The translations under genes were made by a program, and so were the position numbers. Positions 59,567 through 64,000 of a stretch of DNA of 64,000 bases are shown here, piece by piece; the first letter of the stretch is position 1; each line of letters opens with the position of its first letter. The DNA lies in the NCBI RefSeq assembly GCF_040720935.1, contig NZ_JBFDAE010000010.1, positions 1-64,000 of the forward strand, written 5' to 3'. This stretch comes from Jejuia sp040720935. GTDB taxonomy: Bacteria; Bacteroidota; Bacteroidia; Flavobacteriales; Flavobacteriaceae. The notes beneath the pieces were generated by a model that was given only the letters and a program-made list of their open reading frames with translations, made no database searches and had not been told where the DNA came from.

Positions 59567-61960
59567 TTAAGAAGATTTCTTTCTAAATCTCCTAAAAAAA
59601 CCCTTCTTTTCAGGAGCGCCATAGTAGCCATATTTTGCACCATACCCAAAATTAGATTGGTTCACATCATTAACCACTAGCATCATACCGTTCAACTTAT
59701 CATCTGCATACAGTTCTTTGGCAAAATTAAGCACTTTTTTCTCTGTGTAATCTGCTCTAGTAACGTATATAGTGTATCCCGCATATTGACTAAATAATAA
59801 AGTATCGGTAACTAACATTGAAGGCGCTGTATCAACTATGACATAATCATAGTCTTTTGATACTTTTTCAAACAATTCTTTCAATCTATCACTCATTAAT
59901 AATTCAGCTGGGTTTGGTGGCACCTTACCTGAAATTAAGAGATCCAATTTAATATTATTTACTTCGTGTGATTTAATTACATTGTTCAACGAAATAGAAT
60001 CATCAGACAAATATTCGGTTAAACCTATTTTTGCTATTTCCGATTTTTGAGCATCTAAAATAGTATGGGTTTGAGGATTTCTTACATCAGCACCAATTAA
60101 AAGTACTTTTTTACCAGTATTTGCAAAAGTAAGTGCCATATTTAAACTCACAAAAGATTTTCCTTCTCCATTGATTGTTGAAGTTGTAAAAATCACATTG
60201 CTATTTGGCTTTTTCACGTCCCGTCTTCTAACATAATCTAAGTTTGTTCTTACTATCCTGAAAGATTCTGATAATATTGATCTATCATTGCGCTCAACCA
60301 GCTTTTTATTACTTCCAGAGATTCTAGGAATTTCTCCTAGTACTGTTATGTTTTTTATTTCTTTTTCTAAATCTTCTTTATTATGAATTTTATTGTCAAG
60401 AACATTTTTAACATAGATGATTCCAAATGGAATACAGAGACCTACAATAAACCAAGTAAAATATATGATAATTATATTAGGGGCAACAGGTATATAGTTA
60501 GAATGCGCTCTATCAATAACTTTTGCATTTGGTTGCTTTGATATTTGCGAAATTGTTGCTTCCTCCCTTTTCTGTAACAAATAAAGATATAGTGATTCCT
60601 TAACACCCTGTTCTCTTTGAATATCCCTAGACTGTTTAACTTGACCAGGAACTGCATAAATCTTTGAATTGATTTTAGCAGCTTGATTTTCAAGGCTGTT
60701 AATTTTTAATCCAATTGTTTTACCCGAATTATTTAAACTTTGTCTTAAATTATTTTTTACATTTTTAATTTGTTGATTTAAATTAACAATAATTGGGTTC
60801 TTTTCATTAGAACTCTTTAAAAGCCTATCTCTTTCATCTAATAACTCATTGTATTTTTGTGCCATTGAATTAATTCCACCATCTGCTAAACCAACATTGG
60901 AAGGTATTCTATCAAAAGAATCGTCAACAACTAGTTTTTTCATGAAATTAACCATATTGTATTCAGTACGGCTTTGGGCTAATTCTTGTTCGGTTTGAGC
61001 ATTTGTAGTTAAATAAATATCTGCTTCAGAAGTAATATTTGTTAGTTTGTTTCCCTTTTTAAAATTTTCAATTTGACTATCTACTTTAGCCAATTCAGAG
61101 TTTATATAATTGATCCTTTTGTTAATAAAATCAGTAGCGTAAGTTGATTTAAGGTTTTTTTCATCTACAGATGTTTGTATATATTCATCAACTAAAGTAT
61201 TCAATATAGTTTTTGCTCTACGAGGAGATGCATCTTTAAGTGATAAATTTAGTACTTTAGAAAATTCACTAACAGGTTTTATTAAAATAGCTTTTTTATA
61301 ATATTCAGCTACGATATCAACAGGAGTTATTTTTACATAGATGGTTTGACCTATTAAACTCTTAATATTTTTTGCTTTTGGGGTTAATACTATATCTCCA
61401 ATAATTGTAGGTATATTTTCTCCGAAAGATTTATTAATACCTTCTTCATCATCTTCAAAAAAATATTTAAAAGCAGTATTAGAAGTTACCAAAATACTAA
61501 AGGTGAATTTCGCTTTATGAATTATAGAATCAGAAGCTATAAAACTTAATTTAATAGGTGATTCCTCATTAGGAAAAAACTGTGTATCATGAAATTGTCC
61601 TTTTGCAAAATGCTTAATATTAAGATTTAATTTTTTAATCACACCTGTCATTAATGTTCTTGATTGTAATAACTGAATCTCATCTTCAATCTGTATTTCA
61701 CCAGATCCAGAAATTTGTCCCAAATCTTTAAGGATTGTTTCTGCAGGATTTGATGCACCTTCATCGGGCATCACCATGATTTTCGAATAAGCACTATAAA
61801 TTGGAGTTGCGTACCTTACCTTAAAAAAAGCTATCGTTGAAGTTATAATAACGGATAAAACAAACCACTTCCAATATTTTAAATAACTTAAAAGTGCTTT
61901 TTTAAAATCGAAATCTTCAACAAAAGTATTTACTTTATTGTTTTTAGGTGCTTTAGACAT
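59567..61960 (-). CDS. Wzc-like tyrosine autokinase / chain-length regulator
   Basis: This is an inner-membrane polysaccharide co-polymerase. In 797 residues there are two membrane helices flanking a large Wzz/GNVR periplasmic domain with long coiled coils (about 260-460), then the cytosolic BY-kinase: TTSTINGEGKSF (Walker A, about 597), VLLIGADVRNP (Walker A'), DYVIVDTAPSML (Walker B) and a tyrosine-rich tail FGYGAKYGYYGAPEKKG. It works with the Wza-like gene four bases upstream in capsule or exopolysaccharide export. Confidence 0.95.
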   Translation of the reverse strand: MSKAPKNNKVNTFVEDFDFKKALLSYLKYWKWFVLSVIITSTIAFFKVRYATPIYSAYSKIMVMPDEGASNPAETILKDLGQISGSGEIQIEDEIQLLQSRTLMTGVIKKLNLNIKHFAKGQFHDTQFFPNEESPIKLSFIASDSIIHKAKFTFSILVTSNTAFKYFFEDDEEGINKSFGENIPTIIGDIVLTPKAKNIKSLIGQTIYVKITPVDIVAEYYKKAILIKPVSEFSKVLNLSLKDASPRRAKTILNTLVDEYIQTSVDEKNLKSTYATDFINKRINYINSELAKVDSQIENFKKGNKLTNITSEADIYLTTNAQTEQELAQSRTEYNMVNFMKKLVVDDSFDRIPSNVGLADGGINSMAQKYNELLDERDRLLKSSNEKNPIIVNLNQQIKNVKNNLRQSLNNSGKTIGLKINSLENQAAKINSKIYAVPGQVKQSRDIQREQGVKESLYLYLLQKREEATISQISKQPNAKVIDRAHSNYIPVAPNIIIIYFTWFIVGLCIPFGIIYVKNVLDNKIHNKEDLEKEIKNITVLGEIPRISGSNKKLVERNDRSILSESFRIVRTNLDYVRRRDVKKPNSNVIFTTSTINGEGKSFVSLNMALTFANTGKKVLLIGADVRNPQTHTILDAQKSEIAKIGLTEYLSDDSISLNNVIKSHEVNNIKLDLLISGKVPPNPAELLMSDRLKELFEKVSKDYDYVIVDTAPSMLVTDTLLFSQYAGYTIYVTRADYTEKKVLNFAKELYADDKLNGMMLVVNDVNQSNFGYGAKYGYYGAPEKKGFFRRFRKKSS

Positions 61961-61964
61961 AAAA

Positions 61965-62741
61965 TTAATTTCTTGTTAATAAAATTATTGTCGAAGTAAT
62001 AAGAATTGAAGCTATTGAGATAGTTGCATTAAGCCTTCCATCAAGAAATGATTCGCTAATAGCAGATTTATTGGGTTCTACATACACCAAATCATTCTGG
62101 GTAAGATAATAGACTGGTGAGTTAAATATTTCTTTATTAGTTAGGTCTATTCTTGTAAATGTTTTATTTCCATTGAAATCACGAATTACCATAACATTTT
62201 TTCTTCTAGCTTTAGATTTTAAATCTCCTGCTAAAGCAAGTGCCTGAAGCAAAGTTACCCGCTCTCCAGAAACTTCGTATATACCTGGTCTGTTAACCTC
62301 ACCGTGAACAGATATTCTAAAATTCAATATTCTTATATTAACAATAGGGTCTTTTAAATAATCCGCAAGCTTTTCTTTAAAAAGATTTTTTGCCTCTTCT
62401 ACTGTAAGACCAATAATTTTAACTTTACCCAAAACAGGGTAATCTATATTTCCTTGTATGTCCACTAGATAATCAATATATTCAAGACCCCCATTTTGAG
62501 ACCTTCCTTTAAGAAGATTAAAAGGTTTAACCGCTTCTAAATCAAAGGTAGAAACATATATACTTACAATGTCATTTACTTTAAATCGAGGCTCGAAGGT
62601 GTCAGTATCCACTATGGTTTCAAAATCTTTAGCGTCTTGAAAATACACTACTTTTTTTCTGGATCCACATGAAGATAACAACAATGAAAAAACTATAAGA
62701 CAACATAATGTGAATCTTTTTTTTGTAAAAAATGTATTCAT
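61965..62741 (-). CDS. Wza-like polysaccharide export lipoprotein
   Basis: The protein has 258 residues with a lipoprotein signal peptide (LLLSSCGSRK, Cys about 25), then a polysaccharide export domain (FKVNDIVSIYVSTFDLEAVKPFN, GNIDYPVLGKVKIIGLTVEEA) and an SLBB domain (ISVHGEVNRPGIYEVSGERVTLLQALALAGDL). A C-terminal hydrophobic helix may anchor it. It forms the outer membrane part of the export machine with the Wzc-like kinase. Confidence 0.94.
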   Translation of the reverse strand: MNTFFTKKRFTLCCLIVFSLLLSSCGSRKKVVYFQDAKDFETIVDTDTFEPRFKVNDIVSIYVSTFDLEAVKPFNLLKGRSQNGGLEYIDYLVDIQGNIDYPVLGKVKIIGLTVEEAKNLFKEKLADYLKDPIVNIRILNFRISVHGEVNRPGIYEVSGERVTLLQALALAGDLKSKARRKNVMVIRDFNGNKTFTRIDLTNKEIFNSPVYYLTQNDLVYVEPNKSAISESFLDGRLNATISIASILITSTIILLTRN

Positions 62742-62888
62742 TTCAATAATTTATTTGGGGCTATAAAACATGAGTTAAGAATTATTTTGAAATAATTTCC
62801 AAACTCCAAATCTAGTCAATATAATGCTAATATCATATTATTAGCATTATATTGACTTAAATTTATATTTATCTAAAAAATAATTTTT

Positions 62889-64000
62889 CTATATTGACTT
62901 GTATTCTATATTATTTGCAGAGTTATTTTCTCTAATACCTTTTGCTTTTTGATAGATTTTAACTCTTGAATCAAACTTCTCATATTCAGAGTTATTTGAC
63001 TTATATTCAGGAATTAAAGTCTTCATCTTCATTACGATATTATTATTTTGAAAACGATTTGTAATACATAGTTCCTCAATTTGAGCTTTAATTTTATCGT
63101 ATTCTAAATCACGCGTTTTACTTATCAATATCTTCTTGTGATACGTAGATAATGTATTTTCACCGTTCGCTAGAAGTTCTTCATAAAGCTTTTCTCCCGG
63201 TCTTAATCCTGTAATTTCAATATCAATATCTTCAGGGTATTTTAATCCTGACAGTTTAATCATATTTTTTGCAAGATCAAAAATCTTAACAGATTCTCCC
63301 ATATCAAATATAAAAATCTCTCCTCCTTTACCCATAGTCCCTGCTTCTAGAACGAGACGAGAAGCTTCAGGAATAGTCATAAAATATCTAGTAATCTCCC
63401 TGTCTGTTAAAGTTAACGGACCACCTTTTTCTATTTGTTTCTTAAATAATGGAATAACAGATCCATTAGAACCTAATACATTACCAAAACGCGTTGTAAT
63501 AAACTTAGTTTTGCTTTCTTTTTGTAAACAAGAAATATACATTTCTGCCATTCTTTTTGTTGCTCCCATTACACTTGTTGGGTTTACAGCTTTATCTGTT
63601 GAAACAAAAACAAACTTTTTGATATTATAGCGAGATGCTGTATCTGCTAATAACTTAGTTCCATTTACATTAATTTTAATCGCCTCATAGGGTGATTTTT
63701 CCATTAATGGCACATGTTTGTAAGCTGCTGCATGAAAAACCATTGTAGGCGCATGTTCTTGAAAAATACTATCAATTCGTAAACCATCTCTAATATCAGC
63801 TACAATTGCTACAAAATTCGTTTTGTTATTTCTAACTAATTCTTGTTGCAAATCGTAAAGAGCTGATTCTGCTTGATCTATTAAAACTAATTTTCTAGCA
63901 TCAAAATTAGCCAATTGCTTTACCAATTCGCTACCAATAGAGCCAGCTGCACCGGTAACAACAATAGTTTCGCCATTAAACTCATTTAATAAATTAGGGT
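62889..64000 (-). CDS. CapD-like nucleotide-sugar dehydratase (N-terminal part beyond the window)
   Basis: The frame is open to the right edge; no start codon is needed inside the window. The Rossmann motif VTGAAGSIGSEL is at the edge, then HAAAYKHVPLMEKSPYEA, FVSTDKAVNPTSVMGATKRMAE, TTRFGNVLGSNGSVIPLF and ITGLRPGEKLYEELL. The sequence is typical of the long CapD/FlaA1 form, whose membrane N-terminus would lie outside the window. It is the third polysaccharide gene on the minus strand, 147 bases before the Wza-like gene. Confidence 0.95.
   Translation of the reverse strand, partial: PNLLNEFNGETIVVTGAAGSIGSELVKQLANFDARKLVLIDQAESALYDLQQELVRNNKTNFVAIVADIRDGLRIDSIFQEHAPTMVFHAAAYKHVPLMEKSPYEAIKINVNGTKLLADTASRYNIKKFVFVSTDKAVNPTSVMGATKRMAEMYISCLQKESKTKFITTRFGNVLGSNGSVIPLFKKQIEKGGPLTLTDREITRYFMTIPEASRLVLEAGTMGKGGEIFIFDMGESVKIFDLAKNMIKLSGLKYPEDIDIEITGLRPGEKLYEELLANGENTLSTYHKKILISKTRDLEYDKIKAQIEELCITNRFQNNNIVMKMKTLIPEYKSNNSEYEKFDSRVKIYQKAKGIRENNSANNIEYKSI

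Overview
The window is AT-rich DNA from a member of the Bacteroidota, most probably the family Flavobacteriaceae. The evidence is a PorX-type response regulator and a type IX secretion sorting domain, TAnnTTTG-like promoters, a bifunctional LpxC/FabZ fusion, the layout of the leu and his operons, and intergenic palindromes of the kind common in marine flavobacteria. No rRNA, tRNA or CRISPR array was seen.

Left part (1-10.5 kb): this is accessory in character. The right end of a probable IS256-type insertion sequence sits at the edge. It is followed by two 93-bp-period repeat arrays that bracket a small S23-type four-helix-bundle gene, and the second array ends exactly at the start codon of thrC. 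Next come a MntA/HepT (nucleotidyltransferase/HEPN) pair, a Fic protein, a glycerophosphodiesterase, small membrane proteins, an MscS channel and a solitary DUF262-HNH protein that may act in defence. From 10.7 to 15.3 kb there are envelope or secreted proteins, including a PhoX-like protein with a type IX sorting tail.

Middle part (15.5-36.3 kb): all genes for amino-acid synthesis here lie on the minus strand. leuC-leuD-leuA-like-leuB (20.6 to 15.5 kb) and a complete his operon (hisG-D-C-B-H-A-F-IE, 36.1 to 27.9 kb) are the two large units. The his operon starts with a histidine-rich leader peptide and a terminator/antiterminator, which is a classic attenuator layout. Nearly every junction of the his operon, and two of its coding N-termini, carry short palindromic repeats. 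Two junctions also hold a small GIY-YIG nuclease gene, one intact and one broken. Between the two operons, around dps, lies a diverged segmental duplication with one intact and one decayed lipoprotein gene, plus a decayed DUF1328 gene.

Right part (36.4-64 kb): prohibitin, VWA protein, fabG, sucD and a conserved lipid A block (lpxD, lpxC/fabZ, lpxA, efp and a second lpxD-like gene) are on the minus strand. These are followed by an HD hydrolase, porX, tsaE, an outer membrane receptor, alanine dehydrogenase and the first genes of a surface polysaccharide region (sugar transferase, CapD-like dehydratases, Wzc-like kinase, Wza-like exporter), with proline dehydrogenase and aroB among them.

The most unusual aspect is the repeat landscape: several palindrome families that insert at gene ends, in coding N-termini and inside one another, in two cases bracketing small genes (GIY-YIG and S23) that may be linked to their movement.
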